NCBI GenBank assembly: GCA_015501605.1
Contig: JADNRZ010000043.1
Span: 1-64,000, forward strand
DNA length: 64,000 bases
Reading direction: 5' to 3'
Source: Panaeolus papilionaceus
Taxonomy: Eukaryota; Basidiomycota; Agaricomycetes; Agaricales
Both the position numbers and the translations under genes were made by a program. Positions 10,132 through 19,962 of the stretch are shown piece by piece. How positions within the stretch are numbered: the first letter of the stretch is position 1; each line of letters begins with the position of its first letter. The notes beneath the pieces are model-generated. The model saw only the letters and a list, made by a program, of their open reading frames with translations. It was not told where the DNA came from and did not search any database.

Positions 10132-10862
10132 GACAACGTAATAAAAGCCAGAAAATATAGGCATTTGAACACAGACAGTATATCATTGCTTTTCAAGTCG
10201 AGAGTTATAAAAAAAAACTATGTAAAAACCTCTAGCAAAAGTTCAGAAAATTATGAAATGCAAGATGAATAGCCCCCTGAAAATTGAGCAAACAAATGAT
10301 CTCAAGCAAGAGGACAGGACTCGGATGGAGCGAAAATTTTAAAGTCCAAAGAACCAAATTAGAGCACGAGGAGGAGACAGCTGGAAAGTAGAGATGATGA
10401 TCCCCGAAACTCTCCAATATCTCAATCAGTCGACAAGTCGTGGTCCCGCACTCATCACCTACACGGCTATGCACTTGGCGAGTTGTCGCGCTTAGCCTTC
10501 CCCTTGGCAGGAGGCACATCCTCCTCCTCAGACTCCTCCTCAGACTCGTAGTCGCGCAGAGAGTCATCGTCGCGTCAATTATGGTCCAAGAACATGCTTC
10601 AGGATGTACTTTTGTATACAGTCAAAAATTCCATATTTTTCGCCCAAGCTGCACATGTGGGTGCGGCTTCACATATCTCCTGTACTACTCGTTTAAACTT
10701 TAGATATCCCAGCCTGTCAAGAAGCTCGCGGCGTTTACGTCTCTATCTCTGATACACCCAAAAAATTAATCTCGTTCAAATCGTAAGATTTGCTATAAGC
10801 CTTCAAGTCACTATGTCGCGAGGAACCCACTATCTTTTACTTTCAACCAGCCTCTTCTTACC
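10132..10862. other. Intergenic, with a possible orphan terminal exon on the minus strand
   Basis: On the minus strand about 10,575-10,467 reads as an acidic, Lys-ending exon (DDDSLRDYESEEESEEED, then PPAKGKAKR) stopping at TAG. Its composition is like a disordered C-terminal tail, but no upstream exons were found, so it is probably a gene relic. The rest is A/T-rich with no other signal. Confidence 0.4.
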
Positions 10863-11331
10863 ATGATTATCCCCCGCAAAAAAGACATCACCACGCCGTT
10901 TGTCAATGTTGAACAATCTGTTGAGAAAGCCGCAAACAATGAGCAGAGCTCGTCTCCTCATGCTCCAGCTCAAGAAAATGGACAGCGACAAAATCCAGTG
11001 TCAGAAGCCTCTGGCAAAGGGCCAGAACCGATGGGCAACAAAAACGACTCGAACAATGGGACCGCAGGTCCTTTGAGTAGTACTAGTGAGGAAGGTGTAA
11101 CAGAGTGTGAGGATGAGGGCGACAATGCTTATGACGACGAGGACGACGAGGACGAACCTTGCGATTTTTGTCAAGAGCTCGGGCTTTCTACTTGCGGCAG
11201 CGCTTGTCGCACTCTCTGCTTTCGTTGCGGATCAGACTTTGTACGTGACAGTCATCATCTCCCGAACTGCAAGCACTCACACCTTACAGGGCTATTACAA
11301 TAATTGCTGCACGAAATGCGATCGCGAGTAG
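10863..11331 (+). CDS. Acidic protein with a C-terminal Cys-rich (zinc-ribbon-like) domain
   Basis: Two exons, 10,863-11,240 and 11,290-11,331, give 139 residues. The 49-bp intron has a GTACGT donor and TTACAG acceptor. Reading through it instead gives 146 residues, but loses the final cysteines. The first about 85 residues are polar and disordered, then comes an Asp/Glu run, then eight clustered cysteines (CDFC, C..C, CFRC, CC..C) within 41 residues, which suggests one or two bound zinc ions. I do not recognise the family. It lies 420 bp upstream of the Zn2Cys6 gene in a repeat-rich block, so it could be a transposon-borne gene. Confidence 0.6.
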
Positions 11332-11569
11332 AACCTGACGCGCGAGTTGGCAGATCATTGTTCTGGACGCCCCTCCCCATATTGGCAGGGAGAAGACAGT
11401 TTCCTAGTATTTTGTTAGGCACAAACAGACAGTATCACAAACAATTTTGAATTTTGGGACATTTTGCAATGTATATTTTAAACACGCATCAATGGGCTTG
11501 AACAAGAGTACCATTTTGTACTCTTAGGTTGAGGTAATCAACCTGTTCTGACGCCTAGATAATTGTAAA

Positions 11570-11656
11570 CGGCTGCTGAATGACACGTGCAGCAGCCGAC
11601 CTGCTCGTCGCGCCATGAAGCGAGACTGAACGGCTGCTGCTGTTGTCAAGCAGCCG
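11570..11656. promoter_or_regulatory. Two CGGCTGCTG...CAGCAGCCG palindromes
   Basis: 11,570-11,598 is CGGCTGCTG, 11 spacer bases, CAGCAGCCG. 11,631-11,656 repeats the layout. Both lie about 100-185 bp before the start of the Zn2Cys6 gene. GAL4-type proteins are known to bind paired CGG triplets, so autoregulation is a reasonable inference. Confidence 0.45.
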
Positions 11657-11753
11657 ATTGATCAGCAATAGTTGAAACAACAACAGCAAACAAGACACGG
11701 TCACGCGCAGTTCATCAGTTCAGTTGTGCAAATCTCATTAACTATTTATCACC

Positions 11754-14529
11754 ATGTCCTCATTCACCTACGACAAGAAAAAGTTCTTCCAGGCTCTGAA
11801 TCACATTACGCGATTTTATAAGGAAGGCATCGTTACTAATAAAATTTTACCGAATTTTGTGGGAGCACAACCCTCACTAGTCAGTTTTTCTTCATGTTAG
11901 TTTTATCAAGCTCTCACTGACGCGAGATCGGCTGCATTCAGGATTATTTATCGCGCGTCCTTTATGACATTTACCATAATGGTCTGAAGGTATCTGGGGC
12001 AGTACAACAGGCCTTGGGTGAGCACACCCCCTACTGGGCTTTGGAGGTTGCCGAAGATTGGACCCTGATCAAGGACCAGGCTCAGAGTTCCACAAGCCCT
12101 CTAATTGTGGATGAAGCCGTGGTAGATCGATGGATGAAAATAATGCAGGATGCAGAACGGAAGGGAGAGGTAGAAACGAAGGGAGAGATGAGGAAGCGGA
12201 AGGCGAAGGAGATGATCCAGAAGGACGATGCAGCCGGAGTGTGTCCCAACGGGACTGGGGGTGCGGAGAGGGAGCCTCAGAAGAAGAAACAGCGAGCGGA
12301 TGGAGGAGGAAACAAGTCTCCATCCCAGAAGGATCCGATTGGCTCGTCTGAAACACCAGCAGCATCCAATGCCAGAGATGTCGGCTCCTTGACAAAGGGA
12401 CACAAACCGCCTGTTTCCTGTCTTATCCAGGATGAGAAGAAAGGCAAGTCGAAGGAGCCGTTAAATTGCGCAGCGGTGCCGCAAGATGATTCGGAATACC
12501 ATGACGCAGATGGATCGGACAGCGCGACAGAGGAGGAGGCGAATGGGAAAGGCAGGCAAGCGCAAAACCGCAAGACCAAACCCAAGGCGGACCACAAACG
12601 GCAATATCGTAGGAGTGAACATGTTAATGACCCTCCATGCGAACGTTGTAGGGATCGCGAGGTCAGATGCAACCGTGTCGAGACAGGAGGGGGGTCGTGT
12701 TTTCAATGCGCAACGAGCGGAAAGTCATGCGATCTTGCCTTCAACAAGAAGGCGGCAGGCCGTCAGGGAGCTGCCAATCGTCTGCAAAAGTCGGAACCTG
12801 TACATGGTGTGATACCAAAGGCAAAGCGAACCAATACGATGGGTAAGTGAAATTCAGCTCCTCAAGGTTGATGTTTAACCATCTGAACTATTTATCAGCA
12901 GCTCTTGAGAAGAGAATCGCAGCGCTTGAGACGTCCTTGCAAAAATCAGAGGCATTTCGAAGTGCCCTGGAGACCGACTTCGAGGAGCTCCAAAACAGGA
13001 TGGATGTGCTTGAGGCCGATTGTTACCATAATGCCCATCTGCTGGGGCTTACAGCTCGCGATTACCGAACGACCACCATCGCGCACACCCTGGCCATCTA
13101 TCAAGCGGCTCGCGATGCAACATTCGCCGTTCAACAAGCCAAGGTTTTGTCGGCTGCCGCGCGCCAGCGGTTTGTGCCCTACCCAACCACCATCAAGTCT
13201 TGTGCACGGTACAAACACATGGATCCACCTGTGATCCATGTTAATGGTGGTGTGAAGACCTATGGTGGAGATCGTCCTGCTCAGTATATCACGCGCATTG
13301 TGCGCTTCCTGCGAAGCAACAGCGCCGAGCACCAGCTCGAGCGGGATGTAGAGGAGGAGTTTGTACCAGATCCCGAGGATTATGAAGTTTACCCATTTGT
13401 GGATATTGCCGATAAAGACCGACAGTACAAGGTGGCGCCTCTGCAAAAGGTGGCTTCGATGGCTGAGGGCAGTATCAACCCACCCTTCCAACCTGTCAAA
13501 GTATCTGCCCATGTTCCAAGGCGCTTCCACAACAACGACGCATCCATCCCGGCGCCTTCTCCCCACCCGACGTTCTTCTCTCTTTTAGGTGAAGACGAGA
13601 TGGATGTGGACATTGGAATGTTTGGTCCTTCCGGTAGTGAACGTGAGCTCTACTGCATACAGGAGGGTGAAGAAGGATGGGAAATGTCAGAGGATGATGA
13701 TGTAGGGCAGCGGCATGGATTTGAAGCTGTTGGAGGGCCTGTAGCGGATGCTCAAGAAAAGAACAAGGATTCGACTTTCCCAGATGCTCTCGAAGCAGAG
13801 GAAGCTAGGGGCAGTGGTCAGGAGGGTGAGGGAAAGAAAGCTGCGGGTTGTTCAGATGAGAGGGACACATCTGCTGGGACTAGTGGAGAGGGAGGGGGTA
13901 ATCAGGCTGCTGGTGACCCAGGAGACAAGGAGATTGCAACGGATGACCAGAAGGTGCAGGTCAAAGCATCTACCGGTGGTTCGGAATACGAGCAAGCCCC
14001 CGCTGCTGGTCAGAAAGGTAGGGAAGAGGAAACCGCAGCGGCTTCCCATTATCAAGAACCAGGAGCCGCAGATGGTGCGGCTCGTCCTGAGAACGCGGAA
14101 GCCTCCACCAAGGATGGCGCTGGTCCGAAGGAAGCCGCTGTGTGCTCTGTAGAGCAAGATGCGCAACAGCAGCAAGGTCAACCAGCATGTAGTGTGCACG
14201 AGGAAGCCACCACATTGGAACGCGCTGGAATCAAACTATCCCCGCCAAAGACAGCAGCCGCGCACCATTACAAACCATACTCGGGCTTTGACACTGACGA
14301 GCCGCTCACAACGCCAGACCAGAGTGAGAGCGAGTTGGAAGTGGTGGATAAGCTCGTCAATGTTAAACCCGGTCTACGCTCTGTGAAGCGTGCAGCATCA
14401 TCAACCCGTGCTCTTCGACCTCGCCCTGCTAAATCAACTGAACAAAAACCAGCCGACCAAACGCAACAAGCCACAAGGGGTAACCAGCGCGGACACATCA
14501 AAAGGACTGGCAGGAAAGGATCCTCCTAA
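11754..14529 (+). CDS. Zn2Cys6-type DNA-binding protein with coiled coil, 885 aa
   Basis: Exons 11,754-11,879, 11,942-12,842 and 12,899-14,529 join in frame (885 residues). Residues 1-80 form a helical N-terminal unit. A charged linker with Lys-rich nuclear-localisation-like stretches follows. Then comes a C-x2-C-x6-C-x9-C-x2-C-x6-C cluster (PCERCRDREVRC ... CFQCATSGKSC, about residues 255-287), the binuclear zinc cluster spacing of fungal GAL4-type regulators. Directly after the second intron is a heptad-like coiled coil (about 345-385), then about 450 residues of acidic, disordered sequence. Similar proteins are common as dispersed families in Agaricomycetes. CGG/CCG palindromes lie in its promoter and beyond its 3' end. 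Transcription regulator or element-encoded DNA-binding protein; the target is unknown. Confidence 0.75.
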
Positions 14530-15607
14530 GTTCATTGTCATTTAGAATTCTGTTTCAACTATGTTTTTGGACGCTTTTTTGCCTTGTACTCTAATTTTTT
14601 CATGCACATACGTACTCTTTGAAGATTTATTAGTTTCCTGCAGGATGAGATGAGTGAGAGCAAAGGCGAGCCAGGAGCAGCTGTCAGAGTGGGTGCTGAT
14701 CTTACTTGAATCAGGAGCCGATTTCGGGTCCTCTATTAAAAGCCACAAGCCGCCTGACATGGCGGCTACTATATGAGTGGCCAGCAGCCGTCCCAAATCC
14801 GAGCTGCTAACTAACGGACAACTAGCCGTTCACAAATGGCGGCTCTGACGAGGAGGAAATGCCTCTCACAAGGACACTGAGGCCGCGCTTCACTCCAGGA
14901 GAAGGCTCAGTGCTCCGAATTTATATCCCAAACCCCTGTCTTGAGTTTATTTACTTTCCCTGACTCTTTATGTAATCTCACTTTCGTATTCTCAACGTTC
15001 AATACGCGCTAGACTTGAAACGTCACAACTCATTGTCGTTGTTGTCATTGCATTTCATGGCATCGCGCGGAGCTATATACCAACGATATTCTTTGCCGTG
15101 CTGGTTTGTTCTATGCCCGTCACCCGAAGTCCTTTGAATTGGCCAGAATACACCGCGGCCATTCCGCTATCCACGCAGTCAGGAAGTTGAACCTCGACTC
15201 GTTCTCAGTCTTCTGGTCTTGTGGAAGAAATAACCCCATATTGCCCATACAACCCGCAACATGCTCCCCCTCCAGGCTCCACCCCTCCTGTCCAACTACG
15301 CGGTCTCACATGAAGAACCAAGCCCATGTATGCTCCGCATGCTGTCGTCAACGTGAGCAGTGTGCTGCACCAACCAAGGCCCAGTAGTTCCTGGCATCTC
15401 AGTCATCAGACAGGAGTCGCCAGACCATGGGTTTCCCTGTCGCGGGTGAGTCTTCGAATCCATAGAGTCCCGCAGCTGTTCGAAGCAGAAGCAAAGTCTA
15501 TTCTAGAGAATCGCGCGATTTTCAATTTTTTAAAATCACTCAAAAAGCCTGAAAAGTAAACCACGTCCCCAACTCCTCTGTTTGGTTGCTCCCAATAGAT
15601 TTTCACG
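14530..15607. other. Repeat-rich intergenic stretch with CGG palindromes and a diverged TIR
   Basis: 14,690-14,722 is a diverged copy of the inner hairpin of the TIR element (GTGCTGAT.TTACTTG.AT.AGGAGCCGAT). 14,748-14,767 and 14,824-14,844 are CCG/CGG inverted repeats. 14,973-15,020 resembles the TIR terminus (TCTCACTTTCGTATTCT). No gene seen. Confidence 0.6.
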
Positions 15608-16304
15608 ATGTCATCATCACCCGAGCCTGAAGGGAACATCATGCCGTTCGCTCTAGCTATTAGTATCTCCACCCATGACCTCCTTACGGTGTTGCACATG
15701 CGCAACAGATGTGAGTCTCTGGAAATTTTCTAGATAGATGTTTCTGACACTTTCTTTTGTTTAGTATCACGCACACCTCGTCTCTCGGGCGAGGGAAGCC
15801 CTTCTTCGTTGGCGCGAGAAGTTGCGCGAGAAGTTGCGCTGGAGCTGGAGAAAGACTTGCTTGACTACTTAGGCACTGCGGAGCAGACAGATGCCGTCGT
15901 TCCCTGTAAGCTACGGAATTCCTCCTGAAACTCACACCAAGAACTGAACGACGATCATCTGTAGCGCAGGAAATCTCGTCTGAGGACTCTGCAATGACTG
16001 TGGAGGAGGATGGCGGCTCCGTTCCCCTCCGCCCAAATCCTGGTGCTACTAACCGAACTTCTGGTGAGAGTTTTTCCAAGAACATATTTGTCTAGTGTAT
16101 GCAAATGCTAACTGGAATATAGACTTTATCAGGTCGTCCTCTGCTTCGTCCTCTGCTTTTTCCTCCCACTCGCTTGGCAAAACGGCAGAAGACTCTGACT
16201 CTGACTACGATTGCGACGAAACTATCATCACTAACTATTGCAAGTTGCGTGCGAAGGGGCTCATCCCTGCTACACCTCCAGTCACTCCACGACGTGTCCA
16301 ATGA
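15608..16304 (+). CDS. Small four-exon gene of unknown family, 174 aa
   Basis: Exons 15,608-15,710, 15,765-15,905, 15,965-16,063 and 16,123-16,304 join to 174 residues. All introns are 54-59 bp with GTGAGT/GTAAGC/GTGAGA donors. There is a short hydrophobic stretch near residues 13-30, a repeated AREVAREV helix and a Ser/Asp-rich C-terminal third (DSDSDYDCDE) ending in a Thr/Pro tail. No signal peptide, no known domain. The spliced frame is clean across four exons, which argues for a real gene. It lies in the mobile-element block upstream of the KDZ transposase and may be cargo. Confidence 0.6.
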
Positions 16305-16394
16305 AGATGTTAGGATGAAGTGACTCAATGCTTTGATAGATTCGATTGCTTATCTTGACCACATGTATATCTATTGGGTTACTTTCAATTCTCG

Positions 16395-17095
16395 TTAAGC
16401 TCGTTTTTGGAAATCAAATCCGCCTTTATGATATAACTTTCTGACTTCATTAAACTCCTCCAAGGCTGCCATCTCAACCTCATCCAACCAATCAATGACT
16501 CTCTTGATATCTTGGACCATAGACTCAACTTTTTCCAGCTCGTTTCCAACGCCAGCTAACTGAAGCACATTATCGTGGCAGCGCAAGATGGAAAGCCGAT
16601 ATTCCTGCAGAGTACTTGCACAATTGATAATTGAATCGCCATTCTCTTCCTTCAGGTATTCGCGGCACGTTTTATGAAGGAACTGTACACCGCTCCCGTC
16701 CAAGTACTTGAGAAATCTACCATGTATCCTGCCAGCTCTCTCAAGCCACGTATCAACAGGACTCTGTTTGGTTTCAACCCCTGACGTCTCTTGAGAAGCA
16801 GTGGCCTCTTGGCTTATTTCAGACTTTCTGAAACTGTTTTCAGTTCATAGTCCCAGTTGTCAACAATCACTACACTAGCTGCTTACTTTGCAGCCTCAAA
16901 GCGCTTTTTGTGATATAAAGCGCGGCGCCTGGAGTTTATGTCTTCCTTATTTCTATCGTGCCGTTCGGGAATACTCTGAGCCAGCGGTTGCAAACGCAAC
17001 AAAAAGCAGACTTACGATTGGTAATGCCTTTTGCTCTTGTCGCGGTTGGCTTGTTGGCGTGCCTTAGTTGACTGGTGGATCTTTGGTTGAGGCAT
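16395..17095 (-). CDS. Basic-helical protein of unknown function, 199 aa
   Basis: Exons 17,095-17,016, 16,973-16,887 and 16,827-16,395 join in frame. The first acceptor (CAGAG) is unusual and the 42-bp first intron is short, so that junction is less certain. The N-terminal 60 residues are a highly basic helix with Asn-Lys-Glu-Asp-Ile-Asn-Ser-Arg-Arg-Arg spacing, a pattern I associate with many uncharacterised basidiomycete proteins. The C-terminal 140 residues are predicted helical with a Cys-Arg-Glu-Tyr-Leu element and long acidic helices. No catalytic motif. DNA binding through the basic helix is a guess. Confidence 0.6.
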
Positions 17096-17624
17096 AGAGG
17101 TATGACCTGTTGTAGATGGCGTTGAGAGGATAGTAGTTTGAAGAGGCTGCTGAGGGAAAGGAAGGAATTTTTAAAGGCTGGTACCACCCAAGATCTTCCG
17201 ACTTTTTAACTCTTCCCGTGCTCGATTAATTCAAGCGTGTCTGTTCTATCAAGTAATATCAGAGCTATTAAAAGCCAAAATTTAGCTTCCTTCTTCTCTT
17301 TTGCTTGACAAAAGCACGGTTTCGCGAATTCCCAGCGATTCGCAGACCTCCGTTTCCCTCATGGCGTAGAGTGCGACTGCGTCTTGCTTTTCCATAGCTG
17401 CTTCAGTGTAGCAAATGCTGGACTACTTACTACTGTGCCACTCTTTGGCAGACCATGGGGTCAATGCATATTCAAAAGTATAGCGCTAATCTCATGGGGT
17501 GGTTGGTTACTTCCTCCTACATTAGATTCAACATTCAATCAAGCGCCCACCTTTTAGGCTCTGAGCAAGCTCTGAGGTTAATTTAGGCCAAAATTTGGGC
17601 CCCATGGTAGCGATTTATTGTCAT
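17096..17624. other. Gene-free stretch before the foldback element
   Basis: Contains the upstream region of the minus-strand gene at 16,395-17,095. No coding, repeat or RNA signal that I can support. Confidence 0.5.
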
Positions 17625-18878
17625 TGCAAAATTTTCACACTGTTCGCATTTTTGATCATCCAAATGGCTGTAAATTTGTGAGTCGCGACGACGAATAGCA
17701 GTCTATCAATTGTGCTTCCTTACATAGATGTTACACAACCTTCACTCATTTTCATGATTTCGTCTGACCTCTTCAATTATCGTAAAAACAGGACTTTTGC
17801 AATCGCAAGCCTTCAGATATTCCTTTCGTGAAGTTTCGTGGGCACTGATGTATTTCTACTCATACAATATCAAGTTTTGGTTTAGGCACCTTGCACGTGT
17901 AATGCACTTGAGACGCTTTAAGACGCCATCTCTGCGCGACGACGAGTCTTCTTCTTCTCCAAACTCTCCGGTCTCACTCTCGTATTTTTAATGCGCGCCA
18001 GGTTTGATTCTGAAAGTCCTTGAATTTCATGCGCGCGCTATGCACTTACGACGCCTTAAGTGTGCAAGCGCAAAGCGAAGCGCGCGCGCAAGGTGCAACT
18101 TTATTACATTATGAGAGGTCTCTGCGCGACGACGAGTCTTCTTCTCCAAACTCTTCGATCTCATCCTCGTATGCTTGACGCGCAATGGATTTGAAACCTC
18201 AGGTTGGATTCTGAATGTCCTTGAATTACATGGCGTCGCGTGAGTGGCTGTTTTGAGAAGTAAATGAGCATCAGCCTTCAGCAGCCGTTGAAAGTGAGCG
18301 CAGGAGCCGAGACCGGCTCCTTGTACAAAGTAAGATGAGAAGCCGAAATGGATCGGCTCCTAATCCAAGTAAAATCAGCACCCGCCTACCGCCTACGGCT
18401 CCTGGCATTAGGCGGGTGCTGATTTTACTTGGATCTTGCACACTCAAGGCGTCGTAAGTGCATAGCGCGCGCATGAAATTCAAGGACTTTCAGAATCAAA
18501 CCTGGCGTGCATTAAAAATACGAGAGTGAGACCGGAGAGTTTGGAGAAGAAGAAGACTCGTCGTCGCGCAGAGATGGCGTCTTAAAGCGTCTCAAGTGCA
18601 TTACGCGCGCAAGGTGCCTAAACCAAAACTTGATATTGTATGAGTAGAAATACATCAGTGCCCACGAAACTTCACGAAAGGAATATCTGAAGGCTTGCGA
18701 TTGCAAAAGTCCTGTTTTTACGATAATTGAAGAGGTCAGACGAAATCATGAAAATGAGTGAAGGTTGGGTAACATCTATGTAAGGAAGCACAATTGATAG
18801 ACTGCTATTCGTCGTCGCGACTCACAAATTTACAGCCATTTGGATGATCAAAAATGCGAACAGTGTGCAAAATTTGCA
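17625..18878. mobile_element. Foldback element with about 444-bp inverted arms
   Basis: Left arm 17,625-18,068 and right arm 18,435-18,878 are inverted copies about a centre near 18,251, with only a few mismatches (for example CACG against GCGC near 17,895). Both arms hold the same 64-codon ORF, which is therefore a repeat artefact. The inner 565 bp are the TIR element also present at 9568-10,131; here it is extended by a further 345 bp of inverted sequence on each side. Such structure is typical of foldback transposons or inverted duplication around an insertion. Confidence 0.85.
17970..18533 (+). mobile_element. Non-autonomous TIR element, copy 1
   Basis: 99-bp terminal inverted repeats (17,970-18,068 and 18,435-18,533) differ at about two positions. 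Inside lie a GC-alternating tract, AGCCG/CGGCT palindromes and a hairpin with about 27-bp arms (18,365-18,434). No coding capacity for a transposase. Confidence 0.85.
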
Positions 18879-18951
18879 GCTAGGCACAATTATAACTGAT
18901 AGGAAGCAATGAAATTTATTGTTCTATGGCATGTATCGATGACTTGGAACT

Positions 18952-19680
18952 TCAACTTTCTGAACGACTGAGAGGGATGACATCAATGACATCGCAATCT
19001 GAATCCATGTCTTCGTCCTCATCTTCCACTTCATCCTCCTCGTCCCCACTCTCGTCTCCCTCATCACCTTCGCCATCTTTGTCTTCGCCATCCTCAACCT
19101 CCTCGTCATCGTCATCGTCGCCCTCGTCCTGGTCTGACCCCCCTCCCTCTGTTATTTGGAGCGCATCGTAGTACGGGACTTCAAATGCTCGGATTCCCTT
19201 CCGATTTGGAAATTTAGAATCAATGAGGTTTTGCAGAGACAGCTAGAACAAATATTCTTAGTGAAAATTTAAATTTAACAGAACATTTGTATTGTAACGC
19301 ACTCGACGCAAGCGATCATAATCCAGGTCATAGCGGATGGTCCAATCCCGTTTAGGAGTTTGGGTTTGTGACGGCGCGTTAGCGAGCGTTTTACGCACTC
19401 GCTGCTCAAAATCCTGCACAATTCAAATAAGAACGAGATCAGAATCAAACGTGAAGTACACCGAACACACCTCTGAAGAAACGATCTCCTTATGGCTGTA
19501 AGGACCCGGCCACCGGTCTTGATAAACCATCCAAACAGCTCTGAAAAACCGAGTCTCGTCTGCTCCAGCTACACCTGTAAGGAACTCTGAAGCTTCCTCA
19601 ATGAATTTGTTTTGAAAGTGGGCCTGAGCGGCGAGAGAGTAGGCATTGAGAAGTGGAGAAGCACTGGTAGTGTTAGACAT
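18952..19680 (-). CDS. Acidic-tailed protein of unknown family, 203 aa
   Basis: Exons 19,680-19,471, 19,413-19,303 and 19,242-18,952 join exactly in phase 0 (70 + 37 + 96 codons). The first 110 residues form a helical, Ala/Phe-rich unit with a WMVYQDRWPGPYSHKE motif. The last 60 are almost all Asp/Glu/Gly, then a short hydrophobic-basic tail. The fold is unknown to me. It ends 74 bp from the foldback element and lies 280 bp downstream of the KDZ transposase on the same strand, so it could be a passenger of the same element. The acidic tail would suit a nuclear or histone-like partner, by analogy only. Confidence 0.65.
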
Positions 19681-19962
19681 GGAGTATTAAATCTGGAATA
19701 AAGCCGCTGAGGAAAAGGACTGGCAAGTTAGAACGCATTGTTCAGAAAAGAACCTGGTTATATATACCTCAGTCCTAGCGGATGTGAAATTGAACATGCC
19801 TCAAAGAGTTATGGACCATGTCGCCACAAGGTCTTTCTTCTTGAAGTTAACTGTTGTTTAATGACTTCTTATCAGGTAACTTGCATGAAAGTGAGGTGAT
19901 ACAGATGATTTTGAAGAGTCAAAACGTAATTACACTGTGAGTAAGTTAATACTGCAAGTAAG

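Noticed and set aside
12946..13566. 206-codon antisense frame in the Zn2Cys6 gene
   Set aside because: Lies wholly opposite exon 3, which has a coherent frame and coiled coil.
17797..18706. Pair of identical 64-codon ORFs on opposite strands
   Set aside because: They are the two arms of one inverted repeat, not genes.
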